DNA of 42,277 nucleotides from positions 1-42,277 of the forward strand of contig JASANZ010002074.1 in the NCBI GenBank assembly GCA_030849805.1, written 5' to 3'. A program made the position numbers and the translations under genes. Under the pieces are notes generated by a model, which worked only from the letters and a program-made list of their open reading frames with translations, had not been told where the DNA came from and ran no database searches. Shown here one piece after another: positions 9,249 to 18,307 of this stretch. The stretch's first letter is position 1. Every line of letters begins with the position of its first letter. The stretch is from Sergeia podlipaevii. Its lineage: Eukaryota > Euglenozoa > Kinetoplastea > Trypanosomatida > Trypanosomatidae.

Positions 9249-9704
9249 TTAACCTGGAAGTTTCGATAGCGAAGATCCTTTCCGGCACGTAATATACGCC
9301 CACTGAATACCTAAACTGTAGAAGCCCGGAGTGCACATAATAATAGCTACAACAACGAGCGCCGCACCACGAGTCCTTTGCTCCGTCATGGCTATGCACC
9401 CTGCACCCACAAAAAAGAGTACAGCGCCAAGAACAGAAAGCATGAAGGAAAGCGCCACCACACCCCACATCTCCCAGTAAAGTCGCTCCACGCGTAGCCG
9501 CGCGCGTGTAGGGTTACGTGGATTCAAAAAGCGAAAGAGGGCTTCGCCTGGGTACCCCGGCTTGGAGTAAAAGACCTCCTCTTCCTCCTCGGACTCCACA
9601 CTATGTTTGGTTCTGCGCCTCGCATCTCTTTGCAGCATCTCTAAAAACTCCGCCATGACCGTCCGGTTAGTGTGATCGTGTGCCCCAGAAGATTGCTGCA
9701 TCAT
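9249..9704 (-). CDS. TMEM230/DUF872-family two-pass membrane protein
   Basis: 151 residues. The N-terminal half is cytosolic in character, with an acidic run (ESEEEEEVFY, 37-46). It is followed by a basic segment and two transmembrane helices (about 80-103 and 112-131) joined by a short charged loop (TEQRTRG). The second helix ends in TPGFYSLGIQWAYITCRKG, matching the family hallmark PGFYHLRIAYYA.KG of TMEM230 (DUF872). The family ends in a tyrosine-rich tail; here it is shortened to SSLSKLPG. TMEM230 in animals lies on endosomal and secretory vesicles; a vesicle-trafficking role here is inferred. The start is the first of two adjacent ATGs (9704-9702). The open frame upstream is AT-rich spacer. 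Confidence 0.78.
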   Translation of the reverse strand: MMQQSSGAHDHTNRTVMAEFLEMLQRDARRRTKHSVESEEEEEVFYSKPGYPGEALFRFLNPRNPTRARLRVERLYWEMWGVVALSFMLSVLGAVLFFVGAGCIAMTEQRTRGAALVVVAIIMCTPGFYSLGIQWAYITCRKGSSLSKLPG

Positions 9705-10448
9705 CAGTGCATACACAATAAAGTGAGCAAAAGTGTATATATAATTACTGATATTATTATAATAAAGTGAAAATACGAGTGGGTGAACAAAAAGAAAAAA
9801 AAAAGAGGCTAACAATAAATGTAACGAAAACTATGCCCCTTTATTTATTTATAATACGAAATCGTGATGGGACAAGATAACTTCAGAAGACAAATTCCCG
9901 CACTGGCGCACGCAATCCCTTCGTGCAATGAAAAAACCAGTGTCCCCCTTTGCTGGTATGTAGAGTGAAGAGGTTCTCACTTACAATAGTAATAATAAAG
10001 ATTATGAAGGAAAAAAAAAAAAGAAACGAATTGAGTAAAATTGTTGTAGCAACAGCAACGCGTCCTAGCACGCTCACCCCCTCCAATAGTCATCTACAAC
10101 CGCATAACAACGAAAGAAAAAATGTGCAGTAGCGTCCGTAAGCACCCACATGCGCACATGAAAGCCTCATGCCGCCGAGACATATTAATTCCAATGCCTA
10201 CCTTTTCCTTTGTTTGTTTCTTTAGCGATCATATCGCAGCAATATAAAAAGGCACTCACCTACCACACTCCTCAACTGTCCATTCATAAAGGAAGATAGG
10301 GAGAGAGTTGTGCTTGCGGCCATCTCTCTCTCTCTCTCTTCCCCTTCACCACATAGGAAAAGGGGAAGGTGCAAAATACAAGAAATGAACAACAGCAGCA
10401 GAAGAAAACCACAACTTCAACGGGCAACTCTCAAGATACTTCCATTCG
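9705..10448. other. Intergenic spacer, no gene seen
   Basis: Holds A-rich runs opposite pyrimidine tracts (9790-9805, 10008-10024), a (CT)n run near 10324-10340, and ATT/TAA triplets near 9985-10000. The 67-residue minus frame 9883-10086 has no ATG at its start and is poly-Phe-rich. Confidence 0.55.
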
Positions 10449-11240
10449 CTAAAAATTGGTGGGAAAATCCCTGCGCAAAGCATCCACAACGTTGTCTACG
10501 GCGAGCTTCGGGTCCTTCGCTCGTCCTGCAGCCCGCGTCATGGTTTTGGCAAACTTGAAGTCTGTAGCGGCCGCCATGCACGCTGCCACGGCTGCCACCA
10601 CCTCAGGCTGACTGGTGCGGTAGCCTTGAAACATGCTGGGGTTGTATTGAGCCATGTACTCGTGAAACGTAAGACGTGGGTTGAGTCGAGAGGCAACCTC
10701 AAAGTCAGCCTTGATGCGGTTCTGCTCGGAGCGCGGGTAAATTACGCGAAGAAGCAAAAAATAGGCCGCAGAAGAAATAGGCAACTGCCACCATGCAAGG
10801 CCCTGCATCGTATACATGGGCGAGTTTAAGTTGGCAAGAGGGACCAGAAGCAAGAGGAACATAAAGGCGGTGAGATAAAAAAAGAAGTTAAACATGCGTC
10901 GGGCAGTGTCCATGTTGGGCATAGGAACTGCATTGGTCCCAAAAGGCATCCCCTGAGCGCCACCACCTTGATTGAACGCACCCGCGCCAAACGCGGTAGA
11001 ATCAAACCCGCCGCCACCACTCTGCGGCACCCCCTGCTGCACTTTCTGGGCAAAGCGCTCACGTAGCAGTCTCTCACGCTCCAGTTCCTCCTTGTCCTCA
11101 TCCGCGGCAGATTTGCCACTATTGCTGCTACTTGTGTTCAGACATGAGCCTGTCGGAGCCCCTACAGAGAAGCTGCGCAGCTGCTGATACCTCGATAATG
11201 GCGCAAGCAACGGCACACGGGAGTGAACAGTACGCAACAT
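10449..11240 (-). CDS. Unrecognised mitochondrial membrane protein (263 aa)
   Basis: The N terminus (MLRTVHSRVPLLAPLSRYQQ, then LRSFSVGAP) is a textbook mitochondrial presequence: Arg, Ser and Leu-rich with no acidic residue, and a plausible processing site near residue 23-28. It is followed by a charged segment (47-68), a Gly-rich linker (74-105) and two probable transmembrane helices (116-137, NFFFYLTAFMFLLLLVPLAN; and 149-167). The C-terminal 90 residues are soluble, including FHEYMAQYNPSMFQGYRTSQ and an Ala-rich helix. It is probably an inner-membrane protein, perhaps a kinetoplastid-specific subunit of a respiratory or import complex, but I do not recognise the family. The ATG at 11240 is chosen because the upstream frame is AT-rich, Phe-rich spacer. 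Confidence 0.8.
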   Translation of the reverse strand: MLRTVHSRVPLLAPLSRYQQLRSFSVGAPTGSCLNTSSSNSGKSAADEDKEELERERLLRERFAQKVQQGVPQSGGGGFDSTAFGAGAFNQGGGAQGMPFGTNAVPMPNMDTARRMFNFFFYLTAFMFLLLLVPLANLNSPMYTMQGLAWWQLPISSAAYFLLLRVIYPRSEQNRIKADFEVASRLNPRLTFHEYMAQYNPSMFQGYRTSQPEVVAAVAACMAAATDFKFAKTMTRAAGRAKDPKLAVDNVVDALRRDFPTNF

Positions 11241-11796
11241 CAGAACAACAGCTAGGAGAGCGAAGTAAAAAGAAAAAAAAAGAGATGCTAAAACACAAGA
11301 AAAAAAAAAGCAATGCGAACGGATGACTCTCGAATCACGGACGTGACAAAAAGGAAAAACGAAGAGAGGAAGTGATGATAGATATACTGTAAACACGAGT
11401 AAGATACTAACAATGCCGTTTGGTTAATCGATAATAAATATATGTCCTTTTCTCGTCTGCCTCTCACCGCTCACTGTATCTTATATATTTGCTAGTAAGA
11501 GTATATGCTTCTTGAATTTAAGATGAAGGAAGCTGAAAGAAAACAAAAAAAAAACATGAGAGAAAATGAATGAAATTCATGAAGATACTTTGCGGCCGTT
11601 ATTGCAAATGAGAATGAAAGAGTGATAACAACGCATAATTTTTTATTTAAAAAAAAGTTTCCACATTGCGCAATCATTGTGCACGTTGTCTTCGGAGAAA
11701 AAATGGTAGCAATAGAAATATATTTAATGTTGTGAGTGTACTGAGCACATGCGCCGTCTGCGCCACCTCTCTCCTCTTCTGCCGCTCGCTCAGCAG
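11241..11796. other. Intergenic spacer, no gene seen
   Basis: AT-rich; A-rich runs at 11268-11282 and 11297-11312 provide pyrimidine tracts on the transcribed strand close to the ATG at 11240. No other feature seen. Confidence 0.55.
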
Positions 11797-12414
11797 TTAA
11801 TACAAAGCGCCGTAGCTTGTGAGCTTGCGAACGTGCATGCGCACCTTCACACGCTTGTTGTCATACACCTCCCTATCAATACCCAGCTCCTCGGCGCCAG
11901 GCAAGTACAACCAGCACCAGCTGTGTCCTAATTCCTGAATACCCGTGCGGCGATCCTTTTCGCGAAACTCGATGAGACGCGGATCAATCCTCACTTTGTA
12001 CTGCTCCCACAGCTTTTGCGATACGTCCTTCTTGCGCAATGGGCAGTTCAGCAGCCAACCCTGACCCCACGACTGGCGGCCAAAAAGAAGATAGCCAGTG
12101 TTCACGCGCCAGTACACATCCAGCCATTGCCGCTTGCGAGCAGCAAAGTCGAGAAACTCATTGTTGCGCTCAATAAAGCGGTCAAATTGCTCCGTGTCAG
12201 GGTTAAAGCACCACACTCCCTGTCGGAACTCCTCGTTGGGCACCACAGCATTGCCCTCGTCTAAGTATTTGCGCGCAAACTCGCGCTTAATCAAACGCTC
12301 TTCGCCAGCAAATCCACCTTGAGGGCCTAGAATAGTTCGTGTAAAGATGATGGGCATATACTCGAGCTGCAGCTCAGGTGCCATCGCACGCAGTGCCTTG
12401 AACCAACGCAGCAT
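11797..12414 (-). CDS. Unrecognised tryptophan-rich protein, possibly mitochondrial (205 aa)
   Basis: 205 residues from the ATG 12414-12412. The codon one position upstream is GTG, not ATG. The N terminus MLRWFKALRAMAPELQ is basic and amphipathic, as a short mitochondrial signal would be. The body is soluble and rich in aromatic and basic residues, with motifs such as RQWLDVYWRVNTGYLLFGRQ and ELGHSWCWLYLPGAEELGI. It ends in VKVRMHVRKLTSYGALY. The composition resembles kinetoplastid-specific mitoribosomal or respiratory-complex subunits, but no family is recognised, so this is only a suggestion. Its coding quality (balanced codons, no low complexity) supports a real gene. Confidence 0.8.
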   Translation of the reverse strand: MLRWFKALRAMAPELQLEYMPIIFTRTILGPQGGFAGEERLIKREFARKYLDEGNAVVPNEEFRQGVWCFNPDTEQFDRFIERNNEFLDFAARKRQWLDVYWRVNTGYLLFGRQSWGQGWLLNCPLRKKDVSQKLWEQYKVRIDPRLIEFREKDRRTGIQELGHSWCWLYLPGAEELGIDREVYDNKRVKVRMHVRKLTSYGALY

Positions 12415-13179
12415 CACGTGTATGGGTGTAAAAAGAAAATAGATAAATAAAAGTCGACTTGTATGTAACTAGATGTTTCCTACAAATCCAAAGAGCTATT
12501 CTCCCCTAACAAAAAAAAAATTCAATTAAATGAAAAAATAGGAAGTTTGTGTGTAGGTATCTAACTAAACACACCTGCACACCTCCCTTTTATTATCCTG
12601 AAGTACATGATACAAGAGAAACGAAAAGACAAAAATGGAAACCAATAATTATAAATGGTCTATCGTAATGGTGATAAACGTAGAAAGAAGGATTTCAACA
12701 GCGCCATGCGCCTTTCAAAGAAAAAAAAAGTATATGTTAGATTATGTGCTTCTTTATTTTGTGTGTTACTGTTTGCTTCGATAAGAATGGTAGAAAAAAA
12801 AAATGTGTAATTCATTTTAGTTTTGTGAAGAAAGGGAAAAAAAAGGCGGATCCAAACATGCATAGATGCAGTATGGATGCCTGTTTTCTTTTCCCTTTTT
12901 TCCTTTCCTCAACTTTTCCCCTCCTAGCAAGCCCCATTGACCTCTCATTCCGTGATCATGATAGCATGCAACAAAATTGCTGTGCGATGCCAATAAAAAC
13001 ACGGACTATCTCTAAACGCAAGAAAGCGAGAAACATTGGGGGGAGGAGAGGAAAACCAACCACGTCAATAAAACGACGTATGGAATGATGTGAAGCCGCA
13101 GAGAACCGGAACGAAAAGAAAAGAAAAAAAACGGAGGCTCAAAGGACGCTACAAAGCTCTAAGGACCTGAGTCAGCTCC
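12415..13179. other. Intergenic spacer, no gene seen
   Basis: AT-rich with A-runs (12509-12520, 12719-12730, 12795-12803, 12836-12845) opposite pyrimidine tracts. Reading frames here on both strands are short and low-complexity. Confidence 0.55.
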
Positions 13180-14808
13180 CTACCACTGGCCTTTTTTCTT
13201 GCCAGGTGGCTTTGGGCGGTAGTCGCACACGCTCGCCTCCGTCGTGATCATCAACCCCGCAACAGAAGCCGCGTCCACCACACACGACCGCACCACGCGC
13301 ACTGGGTCAACAATACCTGCTTCAAACATGTTGACGTACTTTCCATTCTGCGCGTCATACCCCATTGAGGGGTCGTTGTACTCCGCCACGTTCTCCACCG
13401 TAACCGCCCCTTCCTCACCGGCATTCTCGCTAATCATCTTGATGGGAAGACGCACCGCATTCCGCACAATCTGAATGCCAGTGTGACGATCTTGCTCAAG
13501 TTCGTCGTCATTGAGCAGTACCTCGTCCAGTCGCTTAGAGGCGTGCAGCAGCGCGGCGCCACCGCCTGCCACAATTCCCTCGCTCAAGGCGTTGCGCGCG
13601 GCATTAAGCGCATCCACGACACGATCCTTCGACTCCGTGATCTCCAGTGAGGAGCGTCCACCGACGCGGATGACTGCATAGCGGTGTGTCAGCTTCGAGA
13701 TGCGCTCGCGTACAGCTTCCCGCTCCTCCTCCGTCATGAGACGCTCCATCTGACTCTGCAGCAAACGCACACGCGCCGTGGTATCGCCAGCCCCACTCAA
13801 CACTGTGCTATCAATTGTTTGCTCCATGCGCTTGCCTAAGCCTAGAAGGCACGACACATCCCGCACGTGATCAATAGCGGCTACCTTCTCCACGTTGCAT
13901 CTGCAAGCAGCTGCCACGTCCGCCAGTTCTTGTTCCGTCACTTCTGGCACGCATACAACACCGCACTGCACAACCCCCTTGACATGATTGAATATAATGG
14001 TCTGTAGTACGGGCTCTGAGAAGGAAGTGCCAACTAACACAAGCGGACGGCTGGCCGCCTTGGTCGTCTCAAGCAGCTTAATCACATCCCGTGCCTCCGT
14101 CAATGCCTCTGACGTGATAAACACAAATGGGTTCTCTAGCCGCGATGTCAGTTTGGAAGAGTCCGTCACCAACGCACTTGATACAAAGCCATGCTCAGTG
14201 CTCCAGCCATCATAGCGCACCCACTCCGTGGCGGCAGTGTTCCCATCCACCACCGAGATAAACCCATCTGCGCCAACCGCTTGCACCGCCTCAGCAATCA
14301 GCATCCCCAGTGGTCTCTCCCCATTGGCGCTGATGGTTGCAACATTCTCGAGCATTTGCTGGTCCTTCACAAGGTGCACCTGCTCCGCGAGGCTATCCAA
14401 AACGATCGTGACGGCGGCATCAATGCCTCGCTTCAGATCCATCGGGTTAGCGCCAGTGGAGACGCTTTTGTAGCCCTCTGCAAAAATACTCCAAGCAAGA
14501 ATGGTAGCTGTTGTGGTGCCATCACCTGCCACGTCGTTGGTCTTGCTCGCCACCTGCCGGATCAGCCGAGCACCAATATCCTCAAATTGATCATGGAATT
14601 CAATGGAGCGAGCAACCGTAACGCCATCCTTGGTAATCTTCGGCTCTCCGTCTGGAAGGCGAATGATCACGTTGCGGCCCTTGGGGCCAAGGGTGACGCC
14701 CACCGCAGTTGCGATTCGCTCAATCCCAGCCAGCATCAACTGTCGAGCATCCCCGCCAAACTCAATTGACTTGCCGGAGCAAAAGCGTCTGCGAGAAAAG
14801 GCAAACAT
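13180..14808 (-). CDS. HSP60: Divergent mitochondrial chaperonin HSP60 (Cpn60) without GGM tail
   Basis: 542 residues, a full-length group I chaperonin. Visible nucleotide-site motifs are VGVTLGPKGRNVII (37-50) and AGDGTTTATILA (94-105). The ATPase aspartate lies in RVVDALNAARNALSEGIVAG, which runs into GGGAALL. The apical and C-terminal parts include MISENAGEEGAVTVENV and the near-canonical DPVRVVRSCVVDAASVAGLM. The N terminus MFAFSRRRFCSGKS is a short mitochondrial presequence. Unlike canonical HSP60, the protein ends KPPGKKKGQW with no Gly-Gly-Met repeats. Other trypanosomatids carry divergent HSP60 paralogues beside the main tandem HSP60; this looks like one of those. The ATG at 14808 is chosen over the upstream in-frame ATG at 14901 because it begins the presequence and follows a clear splice signal. 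Confidence 0.93.
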   Translation of the reverse strand: MFAFSRRRFCSGKSIEFGGDARQLMLAGIERIATAVGVTLGPKGRNVIIRLPDGEPKITKDGVTVARSIEFHDQFEDIGARLIRQVASKTNDVAGDGTTTATILAWSIFAEGYKSVSTGANPMDLKRGIDAAVTIVLDSLAEQVHLVKDQQMLENVATISANGERPLGMLIAEAVQAVGADGFISVVDGNTAATEWVRYDGWSTEHGFVSSALVTDSSKLTSRLENPFVFITSEALTEARDVIKLLETTKAASRPLVLVGTSFSEPVLQTIIFNHVKGVVQCGVVCVPEVTEQELADVAAACRCNVEKVAAIDHVRDVSCLLGLGKRMEQTIDSTVLSGAGDTTARVRLLQSQMERLMTEEEREAVRERISKLTHRYAVIRVGGRSSLEITESKDRVVDALNAARNALSEGIVAGGGAALLHASKRLDEVLLNDDELEQDRHTGIQIVRNAVRLPIKMISENAGEEGAVTVENVAEYNDPSMGYDAQNGKYVNMFEAGIVDPVRVVRSCVVDAASVAGLMITTEASVCDYRPKPPGKKKGQW

Positions 14809-14938
14809 TGCTTTTTCTCGTGCTTGCCCTTTTTTTCTTTGTTGCCTTTCTTTTATGTGTGCTTCTAACTCGAGGAGGGATAGAAATGGTGGAAACTGCA
14901 CAAAAATGAGAGTTAACGCAACAGCCAGCTTTTTCCTT

Positions 14939-14998
14939 CTATTTGCGCGAAAAAAAAAAGCAGAAGGAGAAAACGAAGAAATGAAAAAAAGGGGAACT
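14939..14998 (-). promoter_or_regulatory. Predicted trans-splice acceptor of HSP60
   Basis: A strong, C/T-rich tract on the minus strand (about 14998-14949, with T-runs and TTCTCCTTCTGC) is followed by the first AG at 14940-14939, about 130 bases upstream of the HSP60 ATG. With this acceptor the in-frame ATG at 14901 would also lie in the mRNA, so start choice remains a small uncertainty. Confidence 0.45.
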
Positions 14999-15474
14999 TA
15001 GCGACACTGTGAAAGATAGATCACTACCCAAGAGCAGTTGCACCTCAAGTGTGTTTGCGTGTGATAGATGCTTACTTTATTCCACTGTGTGACGATCCGT
15101 GCAAGTGATCAAAAGGAAAAGAAAAGAAAAAACTACATTTTATAAAGAGAAAACAAAAGATGTAAAGAGGAGAATTAGAAAAACACGTGTGGGAAAAAAA
15201 AAACAGAAAAAAAACATCTGCTGCAGCTCGCGTATCAGCAAACTGTCAAAGAAGTAAAATAGCTCGAAACAATGTTATGCTACTAGGATTAAAAAAAAAA
15301 AAAAAAACATGTCGTGTGTGTTGTTCGTTTCGTTTTGAAAATACAGCTTGAATCTTTAGAAAATGTATACAGAGGGTTCGCTGTAGTAAGTGCATTGCAC
15401 TCACACAACGCCGCCTTTCTATGATAGCTGAGTTCTACTCAATCTATATATATATATATATGCCAGAAATGATT
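14999..15474. other. Intergenic spacer between the FBF1-like and HSP60 genes
   Basis: AT-rich with A-runs near 15196-15215 and 15291-15307 and a TA dinucleotide run at 15445-15461. No gene seen. Confidence 0.55.
15445..15461. repeat. (TA)n microsatellite
   Basis: Seventeen bases of alternating T and A, 14 bases past the stop codon of the coiled-coil gene. Confidence 0.75.
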
Positions 15475-17964
15475 CTACGCGCTGGTAATGCGCTGCAAAA
15501 TGGCACGCTGCCGCGCAAGATCCATCTGTAGCCGTGAGGCTGCGCTAGAAGATCCAGCAGGGTCCATGTGCAGATTCTGGCCACCACCAGCAGAGCCGAC
15601 ATTGTACTCCTTGGCTGCGCGCTCCTCCACAAGCTCACGCCTCAGTCGATCTTGTGAGCTAGCAGCCTCTTCTGCACGTTGCCACACGTGCTCAAAGCGT
15701 GCCAGCAGCTCGTCTTTCTCCATTTCAAACATGTGTCGCTCTTTGCGGAGGGCCTCTCGCTCCTGTGCCGCCGCTTCTCTCATGCGCTGCTGCTCAGCAC
15801 GAAGCTCCGCGGCAGCCGCCCGATCAGTATCAATCGCTTGAACCTTGGCTGCATACTCCTCCTCCCGCGCTTGCAGCGAGCGTAGCATGTCCGTGTCATC
15901 CCGGTTCTGGCGCTCTCGCATAGCAGCAGCGTCGGCGCGCTCGCGTGAAATGGCAATTCGCTCCGCCTGAAGCTCATTGAGCGACTCTATCTTCTTCGCC
16001 ATAAACTCATCGTGTTGCGCCTCTAGCATCTTGCGTTCCTGGGCCACCTCAGATAGCATCATGCGACGATCCTTTTCTGCCTGCTGTCTGAGCGTGTCTT
16101 GGTGTGCCTGGGCCTCTTGGAAGCGTCGGCGGTCCTCCTCCGCGCTGCGTGTATAGTTGGACAGCGCAATATCAAATTTCGCGTAAAGACTTGATATACG
16201 CGCCCGCTCCTTCTCTAGCTCGTGACTGCTACGCTTCACCTCCTCAAGCACAGCATCCACCAACGACTTCTGCTCCTCCACCTCCTTCTCGCGCGCCTTG
16301 AGTGCGCCGATGCGCTCTTCCGTAAGTTTCTCCGTCATGCACTTGGTCACCTCCATCTCCTCGTGCATCTGTGAAATAAGCTTCTCCAGGCGGCCGGCGT
16401 TACCAACGTGACCTTGCATTAGCTCAAGCTGCTGCGCTTGTTGGAGGCGAAGCTGCTCCAAGGCCGCCTCGTGACGGCGCTCCAGCATGTGAATCTCCGC
16501 CTTGTGCGCCTCCTCCGCTCGAGCGCGGTCAAGCTCAACTTGACGGCGGATCTCCTCTACTTGAGACCGGTACTGGGCTCTCATCTCTTCCATCTGGGTC
16601 TGAAGCACGCTTGTATCACGCTCACGAGCCTCGGCATCAGCGCGGCCGCGGCGCTCTTTCTCAATTTGATCCAACTCGTCGCGAAGCTCACGCTCGTTGC
16701 GCACACGAGTAGCTCGGTCCTCGAGGTCCCGCTTTAAACGAGCCTCACGCTCCTCCTCGTCCCTGCGCATGCGCTCTTCCATAAATGTACGGAACTTATC
16801 TTCGCGGTGCTCCGTCTGGGTCCAAAACTTTGACTCACGCTCTTCGCGCTCCTTCAGCTCCTTTTGAAGCTTTTCGGCCCTTTCCATTTCCTCCCGGCGA
16901 TCCTTCATCTCGCGCTCCTTTCTGTAGCGCTCATCTTTAATGAGGCGCTCCTTCTCCGCGGCAACCACGGCAAGATTGAGTTCGTGAAAGACCTCGCGGA
17001 CATCCTGTGCGAGCCGTTGAAACAGAGCATGTGCAGCCTCTTCCTCCTGAGCTCGGCGCAGCGACACAGCCCTCTCACGCTCGCGCCGGCGTCGACGCTG
17101 AAACTCAGCCCGCTGCCCATCCGAGAGAGGGGAGCCATCTTCGTTTACAACTGGAACAGCCTCTGCTTGAGGGGGCTGTTGTTGCTGTTGTTGCGTGGTA
17201 GCAACCGTGATCTTTTCCACTAGCTTAGCCATGTCTTCCTCAGACAAGGCCGTAACTGGTGGAGAGGGAGGCTGCTGCTGTTGCTGTTGTTGTTGCTTTT
17301 GAAGCAGCATTATTTGTCTCTCTAGTGCTTCCTGCTTGCGCGCCATTTCCTCTTCTTTGCGCTGCTGCTCCGCCTGCCACTTGCGCACATTTCTCTCGTG
17401 CTCCTCCTTTTCCTCACGGATACGTGCCGCCGCGACCTCCGCAATGCGCTTCTCCGCCTGCGCAACCTCTTCACTGGTTTTGGCGGAACCAGCAGTTGTT
17501 GGCCCTGGATAGGATGCCTTCAGCACCTTCGTATTTGGTGACGCCGTCACAGGAGGAATGTAGTCATCGCTGTCAAGTTGTTCGTCATCAAAGTCGTCTT
17601 CGTAGTAGTTATCTGAGCCAGGGTCATCCTCCTCTGTGACGTTTGTCGTAGTAGTAGCTTGCCTACTAGAATGACTGCTTTTTTTGCCTGCAGGTGATGA
17701 AGAGCGATAGTCATCACTGTCACCCTGCTTCTTTGACTCCTTCCGAGAAGTGGAGTCTTCGCGCTTGTGTTTATTCTTTTTCTTGTCTTTCTTGCCCTTT
17801 CTCGACGCTTTAGTGTCACTGCTGCTGCGTGACTTCGCAGCCGGCGCATCACCCTCGCTGCTAGCGGGGGCAATATAGTCATCATCCTCGTCATACACTG
17901 CGTTGTACGAAAATGGTTTCCTTGAGCCACCGCCAAGATTTGGCGCACCTTGAAGAGAGGCCAT
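15475..17964 (-). CDS. Long coiled-coil protein, FBF1 (transition-fibre)-like
   Basis: 829 residues. A disordered N terminus carries acidic (DEDDDY, EEDDPGSDNYYEDDFDDEQL) and Lys/Ser-rich patches (KGKKDKKKNKHKRED). Residues from about 170 to 810 are almost continuous charged coiled coil, interrupted by two poly-Gln stretches near 220-228 and 257-262. The C-terminal third (DRRRFQEAQAHQDTL, ERKMLEAQHDEFMAKKIESL, ERIAISRERADAAAMRERQN, KERHMFEMEKDELLARFEHV) resembles the C-terminal coiled coil of Fas-binding factor 1, a transition-fibre protein at the base of cilia and flagella. Coiled coils mimic each other, so orthology is tentative. If right, the protein would sit at the basal-body distal end. 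The first ATG in frame is 17964. Confidence 0.62.
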   Translation of the reverse strand: MASLQGAPNLGGGSRKPFSYNAVYDEDDDYIAPASSEGDAPAAKSRSSSDTKASRKGKKDKKKNKHKREDSTSRKESKKQGDSDDYRSSSPAGKKSSHSSRQATTTTNVTEEDDPGSDNYYEDDFDDEQLDSDDYIPPVTASPNTKVLKASYPGPTTAGSAKTSEEVAQAEKRIAEVAAARIREEKEEHERNVRKWQAEQQRKEEEMARKQEALERQIMLLQKQQQQQQQQPPSPPVTALSEEDMAKLVEKITVATTQQQQQQPPQAEAVPVVNEDGSPLSDGQRAEFQRRRRRERERAVSLRRAQEEEAAHALFQRLAQDVREVFHELNLAVVAAEKERLIKDERYRKEREMKDRREEMERAEKLQKELKEREERESKFWTQTEHREDKFRTFMEERMRRDEEEREARLKRDLEDRATRVRNERELRDELDQIEKERRGRADAEARERDTSVLQTQMEEMRAQYRSQVEEIRRQVELDRARAEEAHKAEIHMLERRHEAALEQLRLQQAQQLELMQGHVGNAGRLEKLISQMHEEMEVTKCMTEKLTEERIGALKAREKEVEEQKSLVDAVLEEVKRSSHELEKERARISSLYAKFDIALSNYTRSAEEDRRRFQEAQAHQDTLRQQAEKDRRMMLSEVAQERKMLEAQHDEFMAKKIESLNELQAERIAISRERADAAAMRERQNRDDTDMLRSLQAREEEYAAKVQAIDTDRAAAAELRAEQQRMREAAAQEREALRKERHMFEMEKDELLARFEHVWQRAEEAASSQDRLRRELVEERAAKEYNVGSAGGGQNLHMDPAGSSSAASRLQMDLARQRAILQRITSA
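17268..17298. repeat. CAG/CAA repeat encoding poly-glutamine
   Basis: On the coding (minus) strand, mixed CAG and CAA codons encode eight to nine consecutive Gln residues in the coiled-coil protein. A second shorter run lies near 17174-17196. Interrupted codon use makes large expansion unlikely. Confidence 0.7.
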
Positions 17965-18307
17965 TCCACTTAGTGAAGGTGCTTTTTCTATATAGGTATG
18001 TTTTGTCTCTGTTATATAAATGTTGTATTTCTATGTGCTGGCCGACTGCTAAAAAAAGGAAAGAAAAGGACAAAGAAATGAACAAAGTCAAAGGGAGAAT
18101 ATTGTAGTTGCATGAAACAATACAAATTTATACAGTACACAATGAGAAAAATATTTGTTTAAATATTTCGTAGACTCTCTAAAAGTCATGCAATAAAAAA
18201 AAGTCCATGCTATATTGTTTGCGATATCAATAACAACCATTTTAAAAAAGTGCATTTTCTTTCATACATTTAACTCAAAAGCAGGAAACGAATATATAGA
18301 GAGTACT
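17965..18307. other. Intergenic spacer between TBC and FBF1-like genes
   Basis: About 340 bases. Plus-strand purine runs at 18051-18085 form a pyrimidine tract on the transcribed strand about 90 bases upstream of the coiled-coil gene ATG. No gene seen. Confidence 0.5.

Noticed and set aside
9049..9468. 139-codon minus frame overlapping the TMEM230-like gene
   Set aside because: Shadow frame of the real gene; its unique part is isoleucine/threonine repeats from TAA-type microsatellite.
14191..14769. 192-codon plus-strand frame opposite HSP60, and similar long plus frames opposite SGT, ALDH and PPR genes
   Set aside because: Antisense shadows of strongly coding minus-strand genes; no family similarity and against the direction of transcription.
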